The translations under genes and the position numbers were made by a program. Positions 1 to 6,918 of a stretch of 12,137 nt of DNA are shown here, in pieces. Positions within the stretch are counted from its first letter, which is position 1. Every line of letters begins with the position of its first letter. A model generated the notes under the pieces. That model saw only the letters and a list, made by a program, of their open reading frames with translations, was not told where the DNA came from and made no database searches. Origin of the DNA: Rhodanobacteraceae bacterium (GTDB lineage: Bacteria > Pseudomonadota > Gammaproteobacteria > Xanthomonadales > Rhodanobacteraceae); assembly GCA_025924775.1 (NCBI GenBank), contig JAICHS010000049.1:1-12137 (forward strand), read 5' to 3'.

Positions 1-497
1 CCGATTTCGCGCGCTGGCCCGACCTGCGCGAGCCGATGGAACGCATGACCTACAGCGACCTGATCGGCTACCTGCCGGACGACATCCTGGTCAAGGTGGA
101 CCGGGCCAGCATGGCGGTCAGCCTCGAGGCCCGCGTGCCGCTGCTGGACCATCGCGTCGTGGAATACGCATGGCGCACGCCGCTCAGGCAGAAGTTGCGC
201 GATGGGCAGGGCAAGTGGCTGTTGCGCCAGGTGCTGTACCGCTACGTACCGCAGAGGTTGATCGACCGGCCCAAGAAGGGCTTCAGCGTGCCGATCGAAA
301 GCTGGCTGCGTGGGCCGTTGCGCGACTGGGCCGAGGCGCTGCTCGACGAGCGGCGGTTGCGCGAACAGGGTTATTTCGACCCCGCGCCGATCCGCCGGAT
401 GTGGGCCGACCACCTTGCGGGCCGCGTGCGCGAGCACCATCGCCTGTGGGACGTGTTGATGTTCCAGGCGTGGCTGGCCGAGCGCCGGGTTGCCTAG
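1..497 (+). CDS. asnB: Asparagine synthase (glutamine-hydrolysing)-type amidotransferase, C-terminal part (5' truncated)
   Basis: The frame is open from base 3 and ends in TAG at 495-497, giving the last 164 residues; the start lies outside the window. The visible part is the end of the ATP-dependent synthetase domain. It contains the family signatures YLPDDILVKVDRAS and SLEARVPLLDHRVVEY, followed by RPKKGFSVPIESWLRG, which are typical of long AsnB-type proteins of about 600 residues. The N-terminal glutaminase domain with its Cys2 nucleophile is not visible. The family moves ammonia from glutamine to an adenylated carboxylate, usually aspartate. In polysaccharide loci related proteins such as WbpS are thought to amidate uronic acids, so the substrate here could be a sugar. 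It is convergent with the sulfotransferase gene and shares a CTAG stop palindrome with it. Family call is firm; substrate is unknown. Confidence 0.9.
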   Translation, partial: DFARWPDLREPMERMTYSDLIGYLPDDILVKVDRASMAVSLEARVPLLDHRVVEYAWRTPLRQKLRDGQGKWLLRQVLYRYVPQRLIDRPKKGFSVPIESWLRGPLRDWAEALLDERRLREQGYFDPAPIRRMWADHLAGRVREHHRLWDVLMFQAWLAERRVA

Positions 498-1399
498 GCG
501 TGCGGGCGCGCATGCCTGGCCAGTTCGTGGGCGGTCGCCGCCCATTGCTCGCGCCAATTGTCGAGATCCAGGCCCAGCAACCGCTCAAGGTCATCGACAT
601 CGGTGGCGAAACGTTCGACCAGGTAGCCGTGCGTATCCGGGCGCATCATGGGCTTCGCCGCCGCGCCGCGCGACCTTCCATACACGAGGTTGGACAGGCC
701 CAGCCGTTTGCCGGCGTTGACGACGCGGTGCAGTCCGCCGCGGCGCAGGCCGGCCGCGGCCCGGCGCGCTGCCCGCGCCAGCAGCAGGCTGCGCGGCAGG
801 CTGCCGGAATTGACCCTGGACGCGGGCAACGCGTACGTCGCCGCGTCGGGCAGTCCGAATGCGGCGTTGACCTGGCGCACGTATTTGGCCTCGTCCTGCT
901 TGAGGTCGTCGTAGAACGTGACGTGCACGGTATCCCGGCCGAAGGCGTCCAGCCAGTGGACCAGGTGCTTGGCGTACAGGCTCGGCTCGATGATCGACGG
1001 AATTTCCCGCACCGCCGCGTCGAACCCTAGCGTCGTTGCGCCGTACTGGCGCAAGTGCATGTAGTGGGACCAGACCCGGGTTATCGGGCGCCGCAGCGTG
1101 ACCACCAGGACCGGGTTGCGCAGGCCGGCGCGCACCCGCGCGATGGCGGCGTGGTTCTGGAACAGCGTGGGCGAGACATCGATGATGCGTCGGTGCTGCA
1201 CCGGGTCGTAGTGCCGGAAATGCGCCGCGTACCAGGCCTCGCCCTTGCTGTAGTTTTCCGCGAAGTAGAAGGTTTCCTTGACGTCCTTCGGCAGGCAGAC
1301 GTCATCACGCGCGGACAAGTACTGATGCAGCCAGGTGGAACCGGTGCGCATCGGCCCGATCACGAGGCCGGTTGGTAGGGGGCTATCGGGAGCCATCAT
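494..1399 (-). CDS. PAPS-dependent sulfotransferase (polysaccharide sulfotransferase candidate)
   Basis: A 301-residue protein read from ATG at 1399 to TAG at 496-494. It would transfer sulfate from PAPS to a hydroxyl or amine, here probably on the polymer made by this locus or its lipid-linked unit. Residues 15-24 (GPMRTGSTWL) form the 5'-phosphosulfate loop. Lys41-Glu42 in DVKETFYF match the conserved KE/KEPHFF region. Residues 103-113 (RRPITRVWSHY) form the 3'-phosphate site with Arg104 and Ser111. The stretch FGRDTVHVTFYDDL (153-166) matches the usual strand before the acceptor region. No signal peptide is seen, so it is cytoplasmic. The frame stays open upstream to 1606, but that part is low-complexity Arg/Ala-rich and lacks family similarity; ATG at 1399 or 1396 puts the loop at the normal distance from the N-terminus. 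The ribosome site is weak. It is separated from the rest of the operon by 181 bp. Confidence 0.88.
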   Translation of the reverse strand: MMAPDSPLPTGLVIGPMRTGSTWLHQYLSARDDVCLPKDVKETFYFAENYSKGEAWYAAHFRHYDPVQHRRIIDVSPTLFQNHAAIARVRAGLRNPVLVVTLRRPITRVWSHYMHLRQYGATTLGFDAAVREIPSIIEPSLYAKHLVHWLDAFGRDTVHVTFYDDLKQDEAKYVRQVNAAFGLPDAATYALPASRVNSGSLPRSLLLARAARRAAAGLRRGGLHRVVNAGKRLGLSNLVYGRSRGAAAKPMMRPDTHGYLVERFATDVDDLERLLGLDLDNWREQWAATAHELARHARPHA

Positions 1400-1580
1400 T
1401 TCGCCAGTTCGCCCATGTTCCGGGGAACTCCCGAAGCCGCGTGCGGATGCGTCCATACCAAGGTCATTGCATCGCGGTCGCGGCTTTGCACGCGCAGGCG
1501 CACAGAACGTAGCGGTGCCGCGAGTGTGCGGGCCTGCGGGTGAATGTGCCCTGATCCCGGCGCGGGCATGCGCGGGTTGT
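1400..1580. other. Non-coding gap of 181 bp upstream of the sulfotransferase gene
   Basis: This is the longest stretch without a supported gene. Read on the minus strand it follows the TGA of the kinase-fold gene and leads to the sulfotransferase start. I see no convincing -35/-10 pair, no hairpin followed by a T-run, and no RNA gene. There is a small direct repeat of CCCGCGC separated by ATG near 1560-1577. The sulfotransferase frame is open through this gap, but without a credible upstream start. Confidence 0.5.
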
Positions 1581-2435
1581 TCAGAAGCGCTGGCACGCCA
1601 ACGCACGCTGAAACCGGTGGTAGTAGAACCGGGTGTAGGCCATGACGGGCAAGCGGCTGGCGGCTGGCAGCCGGCGCGCCAGCTTGACGGCGTGGAAGCG
1701 GCGCATCGCCAGTTCTTCCTCGAGGAAATAGTTCAGCAGCGTGGCATCGAGCCGGGCGGGGGCATGTGCTTCGTAGGCTTCGCGCAACCGGAAACGGTCG
1801 AACCGCGTCCACGGGCGCGGGCCGCCACGGCGGCCCCGGAGCATCAGCAAAGAAATCATGAAGCGTGCGAAATCCTCTTCGGCGTGGCCCACCCAGACGT
1901 GGTGCGGATCGAAGAAGCACCAGCGGTCGTGGAGCGGATCGAAGCGGAAGTTCCTGGCCTCGAAGCCCGTGACCACGGGCGTGCGCGTGCGCCCGTGCAT
2001 GCGCGCCAGCACGGCCGGGGGTGGCGCGAGGAAACCGTCGCGCCGGTAATCCTTGACGGGATAACCGCGCGCGTCGCCGTGGTGCAGGCACGCCAGCAGG
2101 CGCATCGCGTCGCGCAACGCGGCTCCACGCTGCGCGGGTGTGGCCGGCCCAATCAGCAAAGGACGCAGGTCGGGTCCGTCAAGGTAGGGGTACACGATGC
2201 AGGCGCGGTCGCGGCGCAGCGGCTGGCAGGCGGCGGCATCCAGCGCATGCAGGAAGCACGCGTCGTTGTATTCCCGTGTGGCGATGGCGATGCACGCGGG
2301 GTCGTCGAGATCGCGCAGCGGATCATCGCTCGCGCGGGTGATCTTGTAGAAGCGGCCGTGCGCGGCCGCCACCCACGACTCCTTGCGACGCGTGAACCGC
2401 AGCGCGTCCAGCCGCTCGGGCGCTTGGGTATCCAT
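1581..2435 (-). CDS. Kinase-fold (APH/lipopolysaccharide-kinase-like) protein with degenerate catalytic loop
   Basis: A 284-residue soluble protein, GTG and ATG alternatives upstream not preferred (2471, 2441). The ATG at 2435 has AAGGA seven bases upstream (2447-2443), so it is the best start. The layout resembles a small-molecule kinase. Lys31 in RFYKIT could be the ATP-contacting lysine and Glu55 in TREYND its helix-C partner. Asn162 in ARNF and Asp176 in CFFDPHH sit where the two metal-binding residues should be. The catalytic-loop Asp expected five residues before Asn162 is Gly157, and the usual His-Gly-Asp reads Val-Thr-Gly. The C-terminal part is rich in Arg, Tyr and Phe. The gene follows the methyltransferase gene by 59 bases on the same strand, so it is likely part of the operon. 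Function could be phosphorylation of a sugar, or a non-catalytic regulatory role. Fold assignment is an inference from spacing and motifs. Confidence 0.6.
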   Translation of the reverse strand: MDTQAPERLDALRFTRRKESWVAAAHGRFYKITRASDDPLRDLDDPACIAIATREYNDACFLHALDAAACQPLRRDRACIVYPYLDGPDLRPLLIGPATPAQRGAALRDAMRLLACLHHGDARGYPVKDYRRDGFLAPPPAVLARMHGRTRTPVVTGFEARNFRFDPLHDRWCFFDPHHVWVGHAEEDFARFMISLLMLRGRRGGPRPWTRFDRFRLREAYEAHAPARLDATLLNYFLEEELAMRRFHAVKLARRLPAASRLPVMAYTRFYYHRFQRALACQRF

Positions 2436-2442
2436 GGCCATG

Positions 2443-2447
2443 TCCTT
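2443..2447 (-). promoter_or_regulatory. Ribosome binding site deciding the start of the kinase-fold gene
   Basis: On the minus strand AAGGA lies seven bases before the ATG at 2435. The same motif is only one base before the ATG at 2441 and lies downstream of the GTG at 2471, so it supports the 2435 start. Confidence 0.6.
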
Positions 2448-2494
2448 CACGGTGGCAACCACCTCCGACACTCAGCCGAACGCGTGGCCGCGCA

Positions 2495-3334
2495 TCACGC
2501 CAATCCGGTCACGAGGGCCTTGACGTCACTGCCCGCGCCGACCTGGTTTTCTTCGATGAAGCGGCCGTGCTCCAGGCGAAACAGGTTGGACTGCTCGGCC
2601 GGGCGATTCTCGATGACGGCCAGGCGGCCGGCTTCCTTCAGGGCGGCGCGCAGGTTGCGCAAGGCCTCGGCGATCCTGGAATCGGCGAAGTAATCACGGT
2701 TCAGGATGTTGGCGGCAATCACGAGATCCGCCTTTTCGAAGGGCCACGGCTCGAAAATGTTGTAGCGTTCCAGGCGAACGTCTGCGTTGAGTTTCGGCAG
2801 CAGCGCGCGGTTCATCAGCGGAACCTTGCGCACGTCGCGGCATTTGCGCATGTCGAATCCCGCGAACAGGCGGCTCACGACGCCGGACTGCGCGCGTGAC
2901 GCCTCGCCGGTTTCGTTGTAGATGACGACCAAGCGGTTGGCGAACATGAACGGGTTGCCGTGCGCGTCGCAAAAGAAAGTGCCCTTCCACGTCTTGCAGG
3001 CGTAGGCCTCGGTGTGCCGATCGGTCACGTAGTAGCGCGCGAAGCGCACCGAGCGCATCACGCTGAGCGATGTGCTGCCGTCGGAGGCGCCGACGTCCAC
3101 GATCACCGCCGTCGGCGGCAAGCCGCCGCTGGCCAGCTGGCGCGTGGTTTCGGGGAAGCGGTCGGACCAGGTGGTCTTGAACACGCCGTCGATCTTCATC
3201 CGCAGCAGGATCTCGTTGGCCTCGCCGTCGCTGATGCCGGGGTCCAGCAAGCCGCGCGGATCGGGGCATCCGCGCTGCAAGCGAGGCCACAGTTTTCGCA
3301 ACAGGTTGCGGTTCAGCCTTATGGGTCTGCGCAT
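2495..3334 (-). CDS. Class I SAM-dependent methyltransferase-like protein
   Basis: A 279-residue protein from ATG at 3334 to TGA. AAGGA lies four bases upstream of the start (3343-3339). Residues 77-86 (VIVDVGASDG) are a good glycine-rich motif I that binds SAM, and Asp105 in YYVTDRH could be the acidic residue after the second strand. Residues 202-213 (ADLVIAANILNR) correspond to motif IV, and AGRLAVIENR (235-244) to the later strand, an order typical of Rossmann-fold class I methyltransferases. About 70 residues precede motif I, and a long insert (about 107-185) separates the first strands from motif IV. The acceptor is unknown; context suggests a sugar hydroxyl of the repeat unit. The start lies inside the end of the upstream glycosyltransferase gene with a 16-base overlap, so translation is probably coupled. 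No close named family is recognised. Confidence 0.72.
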   Translation of the reverse strand: MRRPIRLNRNLLRKLWPRLQRGCPDPRGLLDPGISDGEANEILLRMKIDGVFKTTWSDRFPETTRQLASGGLPPTAVIVDVGASDGSTSLSVMRSVRFARYYVTDRHTEAYACKTWKGTFFCDAHGNPFMFANRLVVIYNETGEASRAQSGVVSRLFAGFDMRKCRDVRKVPLMNRALLPKLNADVRLERYNIFEPWPFEKADLVIAANILNRDYFADSRIAEALRNLRAALKEAGRLAVIENRPAEQSNLFRLEHGRFIEENQVGAGSDVKALVTGLA

Positions 3335-4455
3335 GGGGTCCTTACCAGTTCTCGATAGAGTTCGACAAAACGTTGCGCGATGGCCCTGCGGGCAAAGCGC
3401 TCAAGAATGCGTGCGCGGGCCCGTCGGCCCAGCGTCCGCCGGTCGGCTGCGGCCAGCGCCGCCAGTCGCGCCCAGCCCGCGCTCAGGGCGGCGGAGTCGC
3501 GCGGCGGCACCACCATGCCGGTGTCGCCGATGATCAGTGCCGCGTCGCCCACGTCGGTGGAGACGCACGGCACGCCGCACGCCATCGCTTCGGCGATCGC
3601 GTTGGGAAATGCCTCGCCGCGGGAAGACAGCGTCGCGATGTCGAGCGCCGCATCCAGCGCGGGGACGTCCGCGCGCTTGCCGCACAGCTTCACGTGCGCA
3701 CCCAGGCCGAGCCGCCCGATCGCGGCCGCGAGGTCCGGGTTGTCGGGCGTTGCGCCCTCGCCGACCAACACGCAGACCGCGCCCGGATGGCTGGGCACGA
3801 AGCGCGCCGCGGCCTCGAGGAAATTCAGGTGGTCCTTGGTCGGGTGCACGCGGGCCACCATCCCGATCACCAGCGCGTCGGGGGCGATGCCGAGCTCGCG
3901 CCGCACGCGCGCGCGCGCGGCCGGGTCGGGCCGCAGGCGGTCGGTGTCGTAACCGTTCGGAACCACCAGCGCGCGCCGCGCGGAGAAACCGAAGCGCCGG
4001 TGCTGCTCGGCCGCCAGCACTGACACGTAGCGGATGCGCGTGGGTGCGCGCGACGCCCATGCGTTCGCGCGGATCACCGCGCGGGTCAGGCGTTTTTCGC
4101 TGGCCAGGTCGCTGAGCGAATGATGGATGCCCCAGATCACCGGGGTATGCAGCCCGGCCATCGCGAGCGAAGTCATGAGGTTGGCGTGGTACATCCAGGC
4201 GTGGATCACATCCGGCCGGGCCTCACGGGCGTGCAACGCGCGCCGCAGCCGCAGCACGTCGCCGGGCGTCGCGCGGCCGGGCCGCATGCCCAGGTGCAGC
4301 AACGGGGCCAGTGCCGCCACCCGGCGGCTCAACGCACTCGGCTGGCCCAGCACCACTACGCTGTTGTCGGGTTCATTCAAGGCCTCCAGCAGACCGCACA
4401 ACGCCAGTTCGGCGCCGCCGACTTCGAGTCCGGTGATGACGTGGCAGACTCTCAT
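3319..4455 (-). CDS. Glycosyltransferase family 4 (GT-B), third in the cluster
   Basis: A 378-residue GT-B enzyme from ATG at 4455 to TAA. The N-terminal domain opens with VCHVITGLEVGGAELAL (residues 3-19), the glycine-rich loop of GT4 enzymes acting on nucleotide sugars. VVPNGYDTDR (164-173) marks the domain linker. Arg202 and Lys207 in ARVHPTKDH are the usual donor-phosphate contacts. Glu281 and Glu289 in EAFPNAIAE form the retaining EX7E motif. No membrane segment is seen, so it acts at the cytoplasmic face on a lipid-linked acceptor. Its ATG overlaps the TGA of the Wzy-like gene as ATGA (4455-4452). An open frame continues upstream to 5583 but there it only shadows the membrane protein gene, so it is not a fusion. 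The donor sugar cannot be read from sequence. It is clearly related to the 5716-6918 gene product. Confidence 0.92.
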   Translation of the reverse strand: MRVCHVITGLEVGGAELALCGLLEALNEPDNSVVVLGQPSALSRRVAALAPLLHLGMRPGRATPGDVLRLRRALHAREARPDVIHAWMYHANLMTSLAMAGLHTPVIWGIHHSLSDLASEKRLTRAVIRANAWASRAPTRIRYVSVLAAEQHRRFGFSARRALVVPNGYDTDRLRPDPAARARVRRELGIAPDALVIGMVARVHPTKDHLNFLEAAARFVPSHPGAVCVLVGEGATPDNPDLAAAIGRLGLGAHVKLCGKRADVPALDAALDIATLSSRGEAFPNAIAEAMACGVPCVSTDVGDAALIIGDTGMVVPPRDSAALSAGWARLAALAAADRRTLGRRARARILERFARRAIAQRFVELYRELVRTPCADP

Positions 4456-5711
4456 GGACGTGCACCGCCCGCAGACTCGGGGGCCGGGTGGGGTCGCAGT
4501 CCGTTGCCGGCGGCAGCCGGCGTCGCGCCGGTGTCGGCGTCGGGTTCCAACGTGTATCGCGCCAGTGGCCTGGCGCGGGCGCCCCGCCGAAAACGTTGGC
4601 GCAGCAACGCCATGATCCCGTAGTACTGGAAGATCACCACCAGCCCGTCGATCTGCACCCGGTGGCGTGCGCCCTGCAGCGTGGTGAACGACCCGTACAG
4701 CATCAACATCAGGACGAAGTAGATGACCACGAAGCGGCTGGTGAGGGTGCCCTTGCGCCACACGCAGACGATTCCGTAGAACATCAGCGGCATCAGCGCC
4801 CAATAGATCATCTGCGGGATGTCCATGAACCCGTAGCCCGGTGCGGTGTGGAACGGAATCGGCGTCACCAGGAACCGCACGACGCCGTGCACCGGGTTGT
4901 CCATCCGCGCGCGCAGCGTGTACACCGCGCCCGTCAGGCTGCCGTGTCCCATGTGGCGCACGACCAGCAGCAGCGCGACGGCCGCGATCAGCCATAACCA
5001 TGGATTGCGCCGGCCGCGCGGCGACAGGAACAGCGTGATGCCGAAGGCGGCGCCCAGCATCAGGGGTACGTACAGGCGCGTGATCGCCAGCACGAAGGCC
5101 GCTGCGATCGCCACCAGTACCGGGCGCAACACGCGGCGCTCGTCCACCAGCGCCACCGCGTACACCGCGGCGGCGGTGGCCGTGGCGACCAGCGTGTCCT
5201 TGAAGTTGGGAATCGTGGACCACACCAGGATGTCCGGGCTCAGCGCCAGGAACACGAACAGGCCGATGCTGGCGCGGCGGCCCAGTCCCAACCCGATGTG
5301 CGCCGTCTTCATCAGCAGCCCGGCTGCGAGGAAGGTCAGCACCACGTTGATGGTGACTGGCGCGTAGTAGCCGGATCCGAACGCCTGGATCGCGGTGGCG
5401 TTGAACACGTAGTAGGCGACGTTGGACCCGGCGACCGTGCTGACGATGTAGTCGTAATGGCTGATGAGGTTCGCCAGGCCGATGTGGTTGGCCGCGAACT
5501 GCTCGCCGATGTCGAGGTAGCGCCAGTCGTCCAGGAACGTGTAGGTGCCGTTGAACAACCAGCCGAAATACAGCAGGAAACACCCCGCTTTCAGCGCGGC
5601 CACGCAGTAGGCGACCACGATCCGGCGCGTGTACGCGTACGCGATCACGAAGCCCGTGACCAGGATGAACGCGGTGGGCCAGGCAAGCACTGCAAGCGGG
5701 AACGGTTGCAT
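4452..5711 (-). CDS. Polytopic membrane protein, probable polysaccharide repeat-unit polymerase (Wzy-like)
   Basis: A 419-residue protein with roughly ten to eleven hydrophobic segments, for example near residues 8-25, 30-50, 115-135, 148-165, 174-212, 215-230, 237-251, 300-318, 325-342 and 355-371. The acidic loop TFLDDWRYLDIGEQF (58-72) and the motif PDILVWSTIPNFKD (159-172) resemble the WSxxxxKD region seen in EpsG-like and other O-unit polymerase candidates. RHRVQID (349-355) before the last helix is also typical of such proteins. A Wzy joins flipped repeat units on the periplasmic side. The last 40 or so residues are a Pro/Ala/Arg-rich hydrophilic tail. ATG at 5711 is preferred because GGAGG lies ten bases upstream (5726-5722) and it starts four bases after the previous stop; the open frame further up to 5885 has no hydrophobic character. 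Polymerase function rests on topology and context, since Wzy proteins share little sequence. A GT39-like membrane glycosyltransferase is the alternative. Confidence 0.62.
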   Translation of the reverse strand: MQPFPLAVLAWPTAFILVTGFVIAYAYTRRIVVAYCVAALKAGCFLLYFGWLFNGTYTFLDDWRYLDIGEQFAANHIGLANLISHYDYIVSTVAGSNVAYYVFNATAIQAFGSGYYAPVTINVVLTFLAAGLLMKTAHIGLGLGRRASIGLFVFLALSPDILVWSTIPNFKDTLVATATAAAVYAVALVDERRVLRPVLVAIAAAFVLAITRLYVPLMLGAAFGITLFLSPRGRRNPWLWLIAAVALLLVVRHMGHGSLTGAVYTLRARMDNPVHGVVRFLVTPIPFHTAPGYGFMDIPQMIYWALMPLMFYGIVCVWRKGTLTSRFVVIYFVLMLMLYGSFTTLQGARHRVQIDGLVVIFQYYGIMALLRQRFRRGARARPLARYTLEPDADTGATPAAAGNGLRPHPAPESAGGARP

Positions 5712-5715
5712 GTGG

Positions 5716-6918
5716 CTAGGCCCTCCGCCGCTTGTGGTCAAGCGCACGCAACGCCCGCTCCGAATGGCGCAGCAGCGCGTCCAGCGAATAGCTGTCCACG
5801 ATCCGCGCGCGTGCCGCGGCCTGCAGCCGCGCAGCGTCGGCAGGGTCCTCCAGCTGTGTGCCGACGCGTTCAATGGCGGCCGCAAGCGCCGTGGCGTTGC
5901 GCGCTTCGACCACCGCGCCGCAGGTGCCCACGATGCGCGCGGAATCCCCGACGTCGGTCACCGCGCAGGGCCGGCCGCACGCCATGGCCTCGGCGATGAC
6001 GTTGGAAAAGCCTTCGCCGCAGGAGCTTGAAACGGCGATGTCGAGCGCGCTGTACACCGCGGCCATGTCGTTGCGTGGGCCGGCCCAGACCAGGCGCGGA
6101 TCCAACCCCGCCCGGGTCGCGGCGGCCTTGATCGGTTGCGCATAGTCGGGCTGGCCGCCACCGACGCAGACAAAGCGCCAGCGCGGATCGCGTGCCGCCA
6201 GCCGTGCGGCGGCGCCGAGGAAGGTGGTGTGGTCCTTCATCGGATCGATGCGGCCCACCAGCCCGACCAAGCGTTCGTCATCCGCGACGTGCCATTCGCG
6301 GCGGATGCGCGCGCGCCCGTCGGCATCGAACCGGAACCGCCGGGTATCGATGCCGTTGGGGATCACCTGGATGCGCGCCGGCGGATAGCCCAGCGCGGCG
6401 TGATGCGCGGCGCCGGCCTCGGAGTTGGCGATGATGCCATCGGCGAGGCGCGCCGCGACGCAGCTGGCGCGGAACGTCAGGCGCGACAGCCAGTCGCGCC
6501 GCGTGCGGTCGATGATGCTGGAGCGCACGCCCCAGACTACGCGGGTGCCGGGTCGCGCGACGCGGGCGAGCAATGCCAGCACATTGCCCAGCGGCATGTA
6601 GCCGTGCACGATCGCGGCGTCGGTCGTGCGGAGGGCCCGCAGCAACCGGTACAGGAAACCGGCGACGTCCCAGCGTCCGTGCTTGTGCAGGTCGATCAGC
6701 GGCACGCCGGCGCGCTCGAGCTCGGCCTGGAACACACCGCCGCCGTAGCAGCAGACTACCGTGACCGGCCAGCCGTGGCGGTGCAGGCCCGCGGCCAGCG
6801 CCACCAGTTGCCGCTCCGCGCCGCCCCGCCGCAGCGAGCGCACCAGGAACAGGACGCGTGGCGTTCCAGCGTCGATCGCCGCGCGCACCGCGCCTTGCAT
6901 GTCACGCACGGCATTCAT
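5716..6918 (-). CDS. Glycosyltransferase family 4 (GT-B), second in the cluster
   Basis: A 400-residue GT4 enzyme ending in TAG at 5718-5716. RVLFLVRSLRRGGAERQLV (21-39) is the N-terminal GT-B glycine loop. VIPNGIDTRRF (185-195) marks the linker, Arg223 and Lys228 in GRIDPMKDH are the donor-phosphate contacts, and Glu302 and Glu310 in EGFSNVIAE form EX7E. It would add one sugar to the undecaprenyl-linked intermediate with retention of configuration. ATG at 6918 is chosen over one at 6969 because it overlaps the TGA of the preceding glycosyltransferase gene as ATGA (6918-6915) and the extra 17 residues are unconserved low-complexity sequence. No clear ribosome site precedes it, consistent with re-initiation. 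A short inverted repeat CGCGG/CCGCG at 6919-6933 sits just before the start. The next gene downstream, the Wzy-like protein, begins four bases after its stop. Confidence 0.92.
   Translation of the reverse strand: MNAVRDMQGAVRAAIDAGTPRVLFLVRSLRRGGAERQLVALAAGLHRHGWPVTVVCCYGGGVFQAELERAGVPLIDLHKHGRWDVAGFLYRLLRALRTTDAAIVHGYMPLGNVLALLARVARPGTRVVWGVRSSIIDRTRRDWLSRLTFRASCVAARLADGIIANSEAGAAHHAALGYPPARIQVIPNGIDTRRFRFDADGRARIRREWHVADDERLVGLVGRIDPMKDHTTFLGAAARLAARDPRWRFVCVGGGQPDYAQPIKAAATRAGLDPRLVWAGPRNDMAAVYSALDIAVSSSCGEGFSNVIAEAMACGRPCAVTDVGDSARIVGTCGAVVEARNATALAAAIERVGTQLEDPADAARLQAAARARIVDSYSLDALLRHSERALRALDHKRRRA

Noticed and set aside
1335..2693. Open frame of 452 codons on the plus strand
   Set aside because: It lies antisense to the kinase-fold, sulfotransferase and methyltransferase genes, has Arg/Ala/Gln-rich low-complexity sequence and no recognisable motif; typical of high-GC antisense frames.
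3903..3920. CG dinucleotide run
   Set aside because: It falls within Arg/Ala codons of a GT4 gene and is expected at this base composition.
4456..5583. Apparent long N-terminal fusion on the third GT4 enzyme
   Set aside because: The extra part is the Wzy-like gene read in another frame and is Arg/His-rich; the true start at 4455 is set by the ATGA overlap and the GT-B N-terminal motif.
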